The notes beneath the pieces are model-generated. The model saw nothing but the letters and a program-made list of their open reading frames with translations, did no database searches and had not been told where the DNA came from. Positions 7,817 through 17,333 of a stretch of DNA of 64,000 nucleotides are shown piece by piece (within the stretch, counting starts at the first letter, position 1; the number at the start of each line of letters is the position of its first letter). Position numbers and translations under genes: made by a program. The DNA is from Streptomyces endocoffeicus. Its GTDB lineage: Bacteria; Actinomycetota; Actinomycetes; Streptomycetales; Streptomycetaceae. The stretch is taken from contig NZ_JAERRG010000014.1 in the NCBI RefSeq assembly GCF_016741935.1, positions 186,001 through 250,000 on the forward strand, in the 5' to 3' direction.

Positions 7817-8841
7817 GGAGCGACTCCGATCGTGGAAAGTCCCAGCTCCTCGGGGAGGCCGAGGGCGATGTTCATGCTCTGCACCGCGCCGCCCGCGGTG
7901 CCCTTGGTGAGGTTGTCGATGGCGCTGATCACGAGGGCGCGGCCGGCCGCCTCGTCATGGGCGACCTGGAGCAGCGCGGCGTTGGATCCGCAGACGGCGG
8001 CGGTGGAGGGCCACTGGCCCTCGGGGAGGAGGGTGGCGAACGGTTCGTCCCGCAGCGCCTTGTCGTACGCGGCGCGCAGGCTCTCCCCGGTGACTCCGGG
8101 CCTGGCCTTGGCGCTGCAGGTGGCGAGGATGCCGCGGGGCATCGGGGCGAGGGTCGGGGTGAAGGAGACCGACACCCGCTCCCCCGCCGCGGCGGACAGG
8201 TTCTGGATCATCTCGGGGGTGTGCCGGTGGCCGCCGCCGACGCCGTACGGGCTCATCGAGCCCATGACCTCGCTGCCCAGCAGATGCGGCTTGGGCGCCT
8301 TGCCTGCGCCCGAGGTCCCGGAGGCGGCGACGATGACCGCCTCGGGCTCCAGCAGCCCGGCCGCGTACGCCGGGAAGAGCGCGAGGGAGACGGCGGTGGG
8401 GTAGCAGCCCGGCACCGCGATGCGCTTGGTGCCCTCCAGCGCGGCGCGGGCGCCGGGCAGCTCGGGCAGGCCGTAGGGCCAGGTGCCGGCGTGCGGCGAA
8501 CCGTAGAACCGCTCCCAGTCCGCCGCGTCCTTCAGCCGGAAGTCGGCGCCGCAGTCGATGACCAGGACCTGGTCACCGAGCTGCTCGGCCACGGCGGCGG
8601 ACTGCCCGTGCGGCAGCGCCAGGAAGACCACATCATGCCCGGCCAGCGCCTCGGCGGTGGTGGGCTCGAGCACCCGCCCGGCCAGCGGGAGCAGATGGGG
8701 CTGCAGCCCGGCGAGGGGCTGTCCGGCGTTGGAGTTGCCGGTCAGGGTGCCGATCTCCACCTCCGGGTGGGCGAGCAGCAGCCGCAGCAGTTCCCCGCCC
8801 GCGTATCCGCTCGCGCCCGCCACCGCAGCACGTATGGCCAT
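7813..8841 (-). CDS. argC: N-acetyl-gamma-glutamyl-phosphate reductase
   Basis: 342 residues. The NADP-binding GASGYAGGEL (9-18), the catalytic Cys146 in VPGCYPTA, and the GVGGGHRHTPE segment with the active-site His are present. It reduces acetylglutamyl phosphate to the semialdehyde. It is the first gene of the operon. ATG 8841 is preceded at 9 bases by GGGAGG, the strongest ribosome-binding site of the group. Confidence 0.96.
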   Translation of the reverse strand: MAIRAAVAGASGYAGGELLRLLLAHPEVEIGTLTGNSNAGQPLAGLQPHLLPLAGRVLEPTTAEALAGHDVVFLALPHGQSAAVAEQLGDQVLVIDCGADFRLKDAADWERFYGSPHAGTWPYGLPELPGARAALEGTKRIAVPGCYPTAVSLALFPAYAAGLLEPEAVIVAASGTSGAGKAPKPHLLGSEVMGSMSPYGVGGGHRHTPEMIQNLSAAAGERVSVSFTPTLAPMPRGILATCSAKARPGVTGESLRAAYDKALRDEPFATLLPEGQWPSTAAVCGSNAALLQVAHDEAAGRALVISAIDNLTKGTAGGAVQSMNIALGLPEELGLSTIGVAP

Positions 8842-8866
8842 CGCCGTCGTCCTCCCTAGATGATGG

Positions 8867-8884
8867 CATGACTATACGATTCAC
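8867..8884. promoter_or_regulatory. ARG-box-like palindrome upstream of argC
   Basis: CATGACTATACGATTCAC resembles the TGAAT/ATTCA-type ArgR half-sites, with one mismatch in the left arm and one extra spacer base. A further AT-rich TTTATGCAAAA lies 7 bases beyond (8891-8901) and may be a second half-site. The site is 26-43 bases upstream of the argC start, where ArgR from the same operon would be expected to bind. Confidence 0.55.
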
Positions 8885-8934
8885 GACAGCTTTATGCAAA
8901 AGGTGGCCGGATTCCCACCCCGAGGTGACGGAGC

Positions 8935-9828
8935 TCAGATGATCAGGACCCGGCGCCCGCGCGTGTGACCGGCCTGGCTGTCGATATGCGCCGCCGCGGC
9001 CTCGGCGAGCGGGTACGACTTCTCGACCGGGATGTGGAGCTTCCCCCGTGAGATGAGGCCGACGGCCTCGGCGAGCGCTTCCGGCACGCTCCCGGCCACG
9101 CCGGAGAATCGGACGCCGAGCTCCGGCGCCCCGAGATCGGCGATGGAGATCACCTTCCGCGGATCCCCGGTCAGCTCGATGAGCTCGCGGATCACCCCCG
9201 AACCGGCCAGATCGAGAGCCGCGTCGATTTGGCCGAGCCGCCGCACCCGCTCGACCCAGCCCTCGCCGTACGTCGCGGGGACGGCACCCAGGCTCCGCAG
9301 ATAGTCCTGGTTCGCGGCCCCGGCCGTGCCGATCACCGTGATGCCGCGGTCGCGGGCGATCTGCAGCACCGCCGATCCGACTCCCCCGGACGCACCGCTG
9401 ACCAGCAGCGTCTGCCCGGACCGCACCCCGACCTCGCGGATGACGCGCAGCGCGGTCTCCACCACGGAGGGGTATCCGGCCGCCTCCTCGAACGTCAGCC
9501 CCTCGGGCATCCGGGCCCAGGCCGACAGCACGGCGAACTCGGCATAGGTGCTCGAACCCTCGCCGAACACACGGTCGCCGACCTCGACCCCTTCGACGCC
9601 CTCGCCGATCTCGTCCACCACCCCGGAGGCGTCAAGACCGACTCCGGAGGGCAGCTCGATCGGATGGGCGCCCAGGACCTGGCCTTCACGGATCCGCCAG
9701 TCGACAGGGTTCACGCCCGCCGCCCGTACGGCGACGCGTATCTGGCCGGGGCCCGCGTGGGGCTCCTCGGCATCCAGCAGTTGCAGAACGTCCGGACCGC
9801 CGAACTCGGCGAAGCTCACTCTCTTCAT
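8935..9828 (-). CDS. NADP-dependent MDR oxidoreductase, quinone reductase-like
   Basis: 297 residues. N-terminal GroES-like half with AAGVNPVDWRIREG, then VSGASGGVGSAVLQIA for NAD(P) binding. The zinc ligands of alcohol dehydrogenases are absent, so this is a zinc-independent quinone-oxidoreductase-like medium-chain reductase. The substrate is unknown. It is transcribed divergently from a TetR gene with only 70 bases between the starts and a palindrome in that gap, so it is a likely target of the TetR protein. Confidence 0.85.
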   Translation of the reverse strand: MKRVSFAEFGGPDVLQLLDAEEPHAGPGQIRVAVRAAGVNPVDWRIREGQVLGAHPIELPSGVGLDASGVVDEIGEGVEGVEVGDRVFGEGSSTYAEFAVLSAWARMPEGLTFEEAAGYPSVVETALRVIREVGVRSGQTLLVSGASGGVGSAVLQIARDRGITVIGTAGAANQDYLRSLGAVPATYGEGWVERVRRLGQIDAALDLAGSGVIRELIELTGDPRKVISIADLGAPELGVRFSGVAGSVPEALAEAVGLISRGKLHIPVEKSYPLAEAAAAHIDSQAGHTRGRRVLII

Positions 9829-9844
9829 GCCGCCGACCGTAGCA

Positions 9845-9855
9845 CTAACAGTTAG
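9845..9855. promoter_or_regulatory. TetR operator-like palindrome CTAACAGTTAG
   Basis: A perfect 5-bp inverted repeat with one central base lies in the 70-base gap between the divergent oxidoreductase and TetR genes, 17 bases before the oxidoreductase start. Position and symmetry fit an operator for the TetR protein. The gap also contains an AT-rich run (GTTTAAAAACGG) that could hold promoter elements. Confidence 0.5.
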
Positions 9856-9898
9856 CGTTTAAAAACGGTTCTGGTTTTGCATCTGATAGCGTGAGTCC

Positions 9899-10486
9899 AT
9901 GACCGTGCCGCCCGGACGCCGTGAGCGCAAGAAGGCCGCGACCCGCCAGAAGATCGCCGATACCGCCCTGCGGCTCTTCCTGGAACGGGGGTACGAAGCG
10001 GTGGGCATCCGTGATGTGGCCGCCGAGGCCGACGTGGCCGTCACCACGCTCTTCTCCCACTTCGCCGCGAAAGAGGCCCTGGTGTTCGAGCAGGACCAGG
10101 ACTTCGAGCGACGCCTCACAGAGGCGGTCACCGGCCGGGCGCCGCACGAACCGCTCCTCCCGGCGCTGCGCCGCGAGATCCAGGCCCTGGTGCGCCATTG
10201 CACGGCGGACAGCGCCGCCCCGATCTGGCACATGATCGACGCATCACCCGCCCTGCGGGAGTACGAGGAGTCGATGAGGCTGCGCCATGCGGAGTCGCTC
10301 GCAACGGCCATCGCCGCCGATCCCGGCCTGTCGCGGACCACGACGGCCTGCCGGACGATCGCGAGGTTCGTGATCGACGCCTATGCGGTGGCCCGTGAGG
10401 CGGCCGAGCCGGAGGCCGCGGTGGACGAGATCTTCCGGATGATCGAGGCGGCCTGGGAGGTCGCCTCACCGTCCCGGCGTACGTGA
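9899..10486 (+). CDS. TetR family transcriptional regulator
   Basis: 195 residues. The N-terminal HTH is clear: RQKIADTALRLFLERGYEAV, then DVAAEADVAVTTLFSHFAAKEAL. The ligand-binding C-terminal half resembles the class seen next to oxidoreductases. ATG 9899 gives a normal-length N-terminus. It probably represses itself and the divergent quinone-reductase-like gene through the CTAACAGTTAG site. Electrophilic or quinone-like ligands are plausible but only inferred. Confidence 0.9.
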   Translation: MTVPPGRRERKKAATRQKIADTALRLFLERGYEAVGIRDVAAEADVAVTTLFSHFAAKEALVFEQDQDFERRLTEAVTGRAPHEPLLPALRREIQALVRHCTADSAAPIWHMIDASPALREYEESMRLRHAESLATAIAADPGLSRTTTACRTIARFVIDAYAVAREAAEPEAAVDEIFRMIEAAWEVASPSRRT

Positions 10487-10513
10487 GGAACCGTTCCTCC
10501 GGGTAGAACAGGA

Positions 10514-10550
10514 ACCGCCCCCGGCCGGGCGAGTGCCGGCCGGGGGCGGT
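10514..10550. terminator. Strong bidirectional terminator hairpin
   Basis: A perfect 15-bp stem (10514-10528 with 10536-10550, beginning ACCGCCCCCGGCCGG) closes a 7-nt loop. It lies between the end of the TetR gene and the end of the convergent icd gene. Confidence 0.85.
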
Positions 10551-10601
10551 GTGGTGCGGTCGTGCGGTGGTGCGTCAGGCGTGCCAGGTGTGCCAGGCGG
10601 G

Positions 10602-12821
<2,220 letters not shown>

Positions 12822-12851
12822 CGGGTGCTCCGCTCCACGTCTGCAACATTG

Positions 12852-12865
12852 CTCGACATCAAGAT
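12852..12865. promoter_or_regulatory. Possible TamR-type site upstream of icd
   Basis: On the icd sense strand the sequence reads ATCTTGATGTCGAG, part of an imperfect ATCTTGATGTCGAGAT palindrome, 31-44 bases upstream of the icd start. I recall a similar site for the MarR-family regulator TamR near aconitase, malate synthase and isocitrate dehydrogenase genes of S. coelicolor. That memory was not checked. Confidence 0.4.
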
Positions 12866-12953
12866 ATCTGGTGCCGAGTGCTTTCCCGAAAGGGCCCTGG
12901 GCAGAAAGCTGCGCCCTGGTCACGGACCGCGCTCCGATGGGATCGTCCGGTCC

Positions 12954-13469
12954 ATGCCGATGACTCTGCGGGGCGCGCGGGTGGCGCTGCGCCCCACCGT
13001 CCCTTCCGATGTTCCCTCCCTGGCCGCGATCCGCGCCACGCCCGAGGTGTACGCGCGCTGGCGGGGCGGCGAGGACCTGGTGGCGGCGGTGCGCGAGGAT
13101 CTGGCCGAGCCGGGCGCCGAGCAGCTGACCATCGAGGACGAGGGCGTCGTGATCGGCTTGATCCAGTGGTCGGCCGAGGCCGATCCGGAGTACCGGCACG
13201 CGAGCATCGACATCTATCTGGACCCGGCGGTGCACGGGCGGGGGCTGGGCACCGACGCCGTACGCACCCTGGCCCGCCATCTGATCACCGACCACGGCCA
13301 CCACCGCATCGTGATCGACCCGGCGGCCGACAACGCCGCAGCGATCCGCTGCTACCGCAAGGTCGGCTTCCGGCCCGTCGGCGTCATGCGGTCCTACGAG
13401 CGCGGAGCCGACGGTACGTGGCATGACGGGCTGCTGATGGATCTGCTGGCCGAGGAACTCACACCGTGA
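12954..13469 (+). CDS. GNAT family N-acetyltransferase, AAC(6')-like
   Basis: 171 residues. LRGARVALRPTVPSDV at the start, IDIYLDPAVHGRGLGTDAVRTL carrying the acetyl-CoA loop (Q/RxxGxG/A form, here HGRGLG), and NAAAIRCYRKVGFRPVGV near the end. The arrangement is that of AAC(6')-type acetyltransferases, but many such proteins have other amine substrates, so a resistance function is only possible. ATG 12954 is close to the divergent icd promoter; in-frame ATG 12960 is an alternative. Confidence 0.85.
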   Translation: MPMTLRGARVALRPTVPSDVPSLAAIRATPEVYARWRGGEDLVAAVREDLAEPGAEQLTIEDEGVVIGLIQWSAEADPEYRHASIDIYLDPAVHGRGLGTDAVRTLARHLITDHGHHRIVIDPAADNAAAIRCYRKVGFRPVGVMRSYERGADGTWHDGLLMDLLAEELTP

Positions 13470-13493
13470 GCGGAGCCCCGGGGAGCGTTCGTG

Positions 13494-14066
13494 TCACGTA
13501 CCGTCCACGCGCAGCCGCCACTCGCCCGCCCGGCCGGTGAGGGTGACCGTGGAGAGCGGACGGATGTCGACGTTCCAGTAGCAGTGCGGCGGCGCCTTGA
13601 TCGCGTACATCAGGGCGGCGCGGACCACCCCGGGGTCGGCCACGGCCACCATCTTGGCGTGGTCCTCGGCCGGGCGGGTGTCCAGCCAGCCGCCGATCCG
13701 CATGATGAACGCGTGCAGCGACTCCCCGCCGTGCGGTGCGGAGCGCGCATCGCCGAGCCAGGCGTCCACCTCCGTGGGTTCGCGCGCCATCACATCGGTG
13801 AGGGAACGGCCCGCCCAGCGGCCCATGTCGCAGTCGCGCAGGGCGAGTTGGACCAGTGGCGTGAAGCCCAGCGCGTCGCCGGTCTCCCGGCTGCGGGTCG
13901 ACGGCGAGCAGTAGCGCAACTCCGCCGCGGCCAGCGGCAGCAGCCCGGGGGCCGCGCGCTCGGCGGCGAGCCGGCCCTCCGGATCCAGCGGCCGGTCGTC
14001 GCCGAAGCGCTCCCCCAGCCGGGAGGAGCTGCGGCCGGCGGCGACCAGCGTCAGCCGAAACGTCAT
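13494..14066 (-). CDS. Histidine phosphatase superfamily protein lacking catalytic His
   Basis: 190 residues with the phosphoglycerate-mutase-like layout: LTLVAAGRSS where LVRHGES is expected, LRYCSPSTRSRETGDALG, CDMGRWAGRSL, APHGGESL, and VAVADPGVVRAALMYAI where VSHGGVIR is expected. Both active-site histidine motifs (RHG and SHG) are therefore missing although the fold signatures remain. It may be a non-catalytic relative or have a different activity. It sits alone between a GNAT and repeat-rich DNA. Confidence 0.7.
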   Translation of the reverse strand: MTFRLTLVAAGRSSSRLGERFGDDRPLDPEGRLAAERAAPGLLPLAAAELRYCSPSTRSRETGDALGFTPLVQLALRDCDMGRWAGRSLTDVMAREPTEVDAWLGDARSAPHGGESLHAFIMRIGGWLDTRPAEDHAKMVAVADPGVVRAALMYAIKAPPHCYWNVDIRPLSTVTLTGRAGEWRLRVDGT

Positions 14067-14373
14067 CCCGGCATCGTACGGTCACGGCCGCGGCCAGATG
14101 ACCCGCTACCGGCAGTAGACCGGACGATCCGGTGTGCGCCGGATCACCTGGGCGGCTCGAAGCGGCCGTCTCATGAACACCGTGCGCATCGGGGGTGGCG
14201 GGCAGAATGCGGGCGCCCCGAAGGGGCGGGGGGCTGTTCCCCGCTACCAGGGGCTCCGCCCCCGGACCCCGGGTCCGGGGCCTGGGGGCAGAGCCCCCGA
14301 GGTCTGGGGCGGAGCCCCAGTTGTGGGAAGGGGCGGGGAACAGCTCGTCGCAGACGTCCCGGCCCCCCGCCCC
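14067..14373. repeat. Gene-free GC-rich inverted-repeat region
   Basis: No supported gene. It contains nested hairpins: GGGGCTCCGCCCC (14250-14262) pairs perfectly with GGGGCGGAGCCCC (14306-14318), and between them CCCCGGACC / GGTCCGGGG forms a second stem. The same GGGGCTCCGCCCC word recurs near 35.5 kb. The element lies between two minus-strand genes, so it may act as a terminator for the MocR-type gene upstream of it. Confidence 0.6.
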
Positions 14374-15822
14374 CTACGTCAGCACCTCCTCGCACGCGGT
14401 GCGCAACCGCCGCGCCCCCTCGGCCAGTTCACCGATGCCCGCCACCGACGCGAAGCTCAGCCGCACATGCGGCGCGGGCGGTTCGGCGCAGAAGTACGGG
14501 CGGCCGGGGGCGACGGCGACCCCGGCGCGCAGCGCGGCGGAGGCCAGGGCGGCCTCGTCGGTGCCCTGGGGCAGCCGCAGCCACAGGTGGTAGCCGCCGG
14601 GCGGGACATGGCGCAGCTCCAGCGCGGGCAGCTCCCGCCGTACGGCGGTGACGAGCGCCTCGCGTCGGGTGTGCAACTCGGCGGCCACGGTACGCAGATG
14701 GCGGGGCCAGGAGGGCGCGCCGACGAGTTCCAGGGCGGTCTCCTGGAGCGGGCGGGACACGAAGAAGCTGTCGACGACCTGGATCGCGCGCAGCCGCTCC
14801 AGCACGGGGCCGCGGGCGGCGAGTGCGGCCACTCGCAGGCTGGGCGACGTGGCCTTGGTGAGCGAGCAGACGTGGACCACCACCCCGTCGGGGTCGTCGG
14901 CGGCGAGGGTGGCGGCCAGCGGGCCCGCGTCCTCGTGGACGAGCCGGCGCGCGAAGTCGTCCTCCACCACGAACGCGCCCGCCTCACGGGCGATCGCGAG
15001 CACCTCGCGGCGCCGCTCGGCGGAGAGCGTCGCACCGGTGGGGTTCTGGAACAGCGGCTGGCAGACGAAGACCCTCGCGCCGGTCGCCCGCAGCGCCTCG
15101 GCGAGCAGATCGGGGCGCACCCCGTCGGCGTCCACCGGGACCGGGACGGGGCGCTGCCCGGAGGCGCGGGCGGCGGCGAGTATCCCGGGGTAGGTCGGGG
15201 ATTCGACGAGGACGGGCGCGCCGGGTGGGGCGAGGGCGCGCAGCGCGCTGGTGAGCGCGGACTGGCCGCCCGCGGTGACCAGGACGTCGGCGGCACCGAG
15301 GGCCCCGGCCGGACCGCCGATCTCCCGGGCGAACCAGGCGCGCAGTTCGGGGAGTCCCTCCACCGGCGGGCGGCCCCACGCCCCCGGCCGCCGCCCGGCG
15401 CGGGCCAGGGCGGCGGCCAGCGCCCGCTCGGGCTGGAGCGAGGAGTGCAGATAGCCGTTGTTGAACTCCAGGATCCCGGGCGGCGGGGCGGCCAGCGTGG
15501 CCAGGACGCCGGTGGCGTCCACCGAGCGCGGCACCGACTCACCGGCCGTCTCCACGCTCAGCGCGACCTCCTGCCAGGAGGTGTCCCCGGGCCGGGGCGC
15601 CCCGGCCCGGCGGCGCTCGGCGCGGAATGCACCGGCGCCCGGGCGGGTGACCACCAGCCCTTCGGCGGCCAGCGCGGCGAGGGCGCGGGAGACGGTCACC
15701 GGGCTCACCCGGTGGCGCTCGACCAGGGCCCGGCTGGATGGCAGCTTCTCTCCAGGAGAGTAGCGGTCCAGATCCCTCCGCAGTGATTCCGCCAGATCAA
15801 CCACACTGCTACGCTGTTGCAT
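14374..15822 (-). CDS. MocR-type GntR/aminotransferase transcriptional regulator
   Basis: 482 residues. An N-terminal GntR winged helix (about 1-70: YSPGEKLPSSRALVERHRVSPVTVSRALAAL) is fused to a fold-type-I aminotransferase-like domain (about 100-480). ADVLVTAGGQSAL, FVCQPLFQNPTGATLS and SLTKATSPSLRVA give the PLP pocket with a Lys in the expected position. MocR regulators respond to PLP or amino-acid adducts. The gene faces an EamA transporter from an overlapping start codon, suggesting it controls that exporter and itself. Confidence 0.9.
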   Translation of the reverse strand: MQQRSSVVDLAESLRRDLDRYSPGEKLPSSRALVERHRVSPVTVSRALAALAAEGLVVTRPGAGAFRAERRRAGAPRPGDTSWQEVALSVETAGESVPRSVDATGVLATLAAPPPGILEFNNGYLHSSLQPERALAAALARAGRRPGAWGRPPVEGLPELRAWFAREIGGPAGALGAADVLVTAGGQSALTSALRALAPPGAPVLVESPTYPGILAAARASGQRPVPVPVDADGVRPDLLAEALRATGARVFVCQPLFQNPTGATLSAERRREVLAIAREAGAFVVEDDFARRLVHEDAGPLAATLAADDPDGVVVHVCSLTKATSPSLRVAALAARGPVLERLRAIQVVDSFFVSRPLQETALELVGAPSWPRHLRTVAAELHTRREALVTAVRRELPALELRHVPPGGYHLWLRLPQGTDEAALASAALRAGVAVAPGRPYFCAEPPAPHVRLSFASVAGIGELAEGARRLRTACEEVLT

Positions 15823-17002
15823 GACAGCCCAGGATAGCGCTACTGACAGCAGTGCGATAGCGGTAAGCGGTGACCCCGCCGTGGGTGATGACACTGCCCG
15901 GGGTGATGACCCCGCCCCGGGCCGGGGCGACACTCACGCGACCCCGGCGCTCCCGACACCGCTCGCGCTCCGCACCGGCACCCTGCTCGCCGCGCTCGGC
16001 GTGGCCGCCTTCTCCCTCACCTTCCCCGCCACCGCCTGGGCGCTCACCGGGCTCGGCCCCTGGTCGGTGACCACCTGCCGGGTGGTGCTCGCGGCGCTCA
16101 TCGCGGGCGGGGCCCTGGCCGCCCTGCGGGTCCCGGTGCCGGACCGCCGCCACTGGCCGGGGCTGCTGGTCGTCACGGCCGGGGTCGTCGTGGGCTTCCC
16201 GCTGCTGACCACGCTCGCCCTGGAGACCTCCACCACCGCGCACGCGGCCGTGGTGGTCGGTCTGCTGCCGCTCACCACCGCCGCCTTCTCGGCCGTACGC
16301 ACGGGAGTGCGGCCCTCGCGGGTGTTCTGGGCGGCGGCGCTGGCCGGGGCGGCGGTCGTGATCGCCTTCGCGGTGCAGCAGAGCGGCGGCGCGCCCACCA
16401 CCGGCGATCTGTATCTGTTCGGAGCGCTGCTGTTGTGCGCCGCGGGCTACACCGAGGGCGGCCGGCTGGCCGGTCATATGCCGGGCTGGCAGGTGATCGG
16501 CTGGGCGCTGGTGGGCTGTCTGCCGCTGTCGGTGCCGGGCGCGGTGCTCGCGCTGTCGGCCGAGGACGTCCACCTCGGCGGCCGCGCGGTGGCCGGACTG
16601 CTGTGGCTGGCGGTGGGTTCGCAGTTCGTGGGCATGGTGGTCTGGTACCGGGGGATGGCCGCCATCGGGGTGACCAGGGCCAGCCAGCTCCAACTGGCCC
16701 AGCCGCTGCTCACCCTGGTGTGGTCGGTGCTGCTGCTCGGCGAGACGCTGACCCCCGCCGCCCCGATCGCCGCCGTCGCGGTGCTGGTGTGCATCGGGGT
16801 GACACAGCGGGCCCGGGTCCCGGCGGGCGTGGTACGGGCTTCCGGCCCCGGCCGGACGGGTCGGTCCGGAACCGCCGAAACGGGCCGGCCCGAAACCGTC
16901 GAAACGGGTCGGTCCGAAATCGTCGAAGGGGCCGGCCGGATCCCCGAAGCGGTGGACCGGAATCACTCCTCGGCGGGAGCAAACCAGGACAACCAGCCAT
17001 AG
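15821..17002 (+). CDS. EamA/DMT family transporter
   Basis: Up to 393 residues with ten hydrophobic segments between about residues 48 and 335, the two-EamA-domain layout of drug/metabolite exporters. LETSTTAHAAVVVGLLPLTTA and AIGVTRASQLQLAQPLLTLVWSVLLLGETLT are typical. The start is uncertain: ATG 15821 shares three bases with the divergent MocR start, and in-frame GTG 15881 is an alternative. The C-terminal tail carries three 8-residue repeats. The likely role is amino-acid or metabolite efflux under the MocR regulator. Confidence 0.85.
   Translation: MTAQDSATDSSAIAVSGDPAVGDDTARGDDPAPGRGDTHATPALPTPLALRTGTLLAALGVAAFSLTFPATAWALTGLGPWSVTTCRVVLAALIAGGALAALRVPVPDRRHWPGLLVVTAGVVVGFPLLTTLALETSTTAHAAVVVGLLPLTTAAFSAVRTGVRPSRVFWAAALAGAAVVIAFAVQQSGGAPTTGDLYLFGALLLCAAGYTEGGRLAGHMPGWQVIGWALVGCLPLSVPGAVLALSAEDVHLGGRAVAGLLWLAVGSQFVGMVVWYRGMAAIGVTRASQLQLAQPLLTLVWSVLLLGETLTPAAPIAAVAVLVCIGVTQRARVPAGVVRASGPGRTGRSGTAETGRPETVETGRSEIVEGAGRIPEAVDRNHSSAGANQDNQP
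16856..16927 (+). repeat. Three 24-bp in-frame repeats in the EamA C-terminal tail
   Basis: Units at 16856, 16880 and 16904 encode TGRSGTAE, TGRPETVE and TGRSEIVE in the hydrophilic tail after the last membrane segment. They keep the reading frame, so the tail is expanded rather than disrupted. Confidence 0.85.
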
Positions 17003-17068
17003 ACTGGCCTCAGGGATCGCATTGTCCTCAGCAGAGCATTGCCCTCCAGCGGACAGGAGGTCACGCAC

Positions 17069-17275
17069 ATGGAGGCGACCGTAGGCGACAAGCTGCTGGT
17101 GCACGGCAGGGTTGTCGGAATTCACGATCGTGTAGCGGAGATCATCGAAGTGCTCGGGGATAACGGGGAACCGCCCTACCGCGTGCGTTATGAGGACGAC
17201 GGACACGAGTGCCTGTTCTCCCCCGGGCCCGACTCGGTCGTCCGCCACCTGGCCGCCGGACCCGGGCAGCGTTAG
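17069..17275 (+). CDS. DUF1918 domain protein
   Basis: 68 residues, all one small domain: GDKLLVHGRVVGIHDRVAEI followed by PPYRVRYEDDGHECLFSPGPDS, the DUF1918 pattern. Function unknown; short SH3-like folds of this type are common in actinobacteria. AGGAGG at 17055-17060 gives a clear start at ATG 17069. It is followed by a hairpin shared with the convergent hydrolase gene. Confidence 0.9.
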   Translation: MEATVGDKLLVHGRVVGIHDRVAEIIEVLGDNGEPPYRVRYEDDGHECLFSPGPDSVVRHLAAGPGQR

Positions 17276-17308
17276 GGAGGGTCCGACGGTCCGCCGGACA
17301 CCCCGTAG

Positions 17309-17325
17309 CCGTCCCCACGGGACGG
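17309..17325. terminator. Hairpin between convergent DUF1918 and GHL10-like genes
   Basis: Perfect 7-bp stem CCGTCCC / GGGACGG with a 3-nt loop, located between two convergent stop codons. Confidence 0.6.
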
Positions 17326-17333
17326 GGCCCGGG

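Noticed and set aside
14171..14395. Short ORFs around 14.2 kb
   Set aside because: They run through the inverted repeats and lack ribosome-binding sites and protein-like composition.
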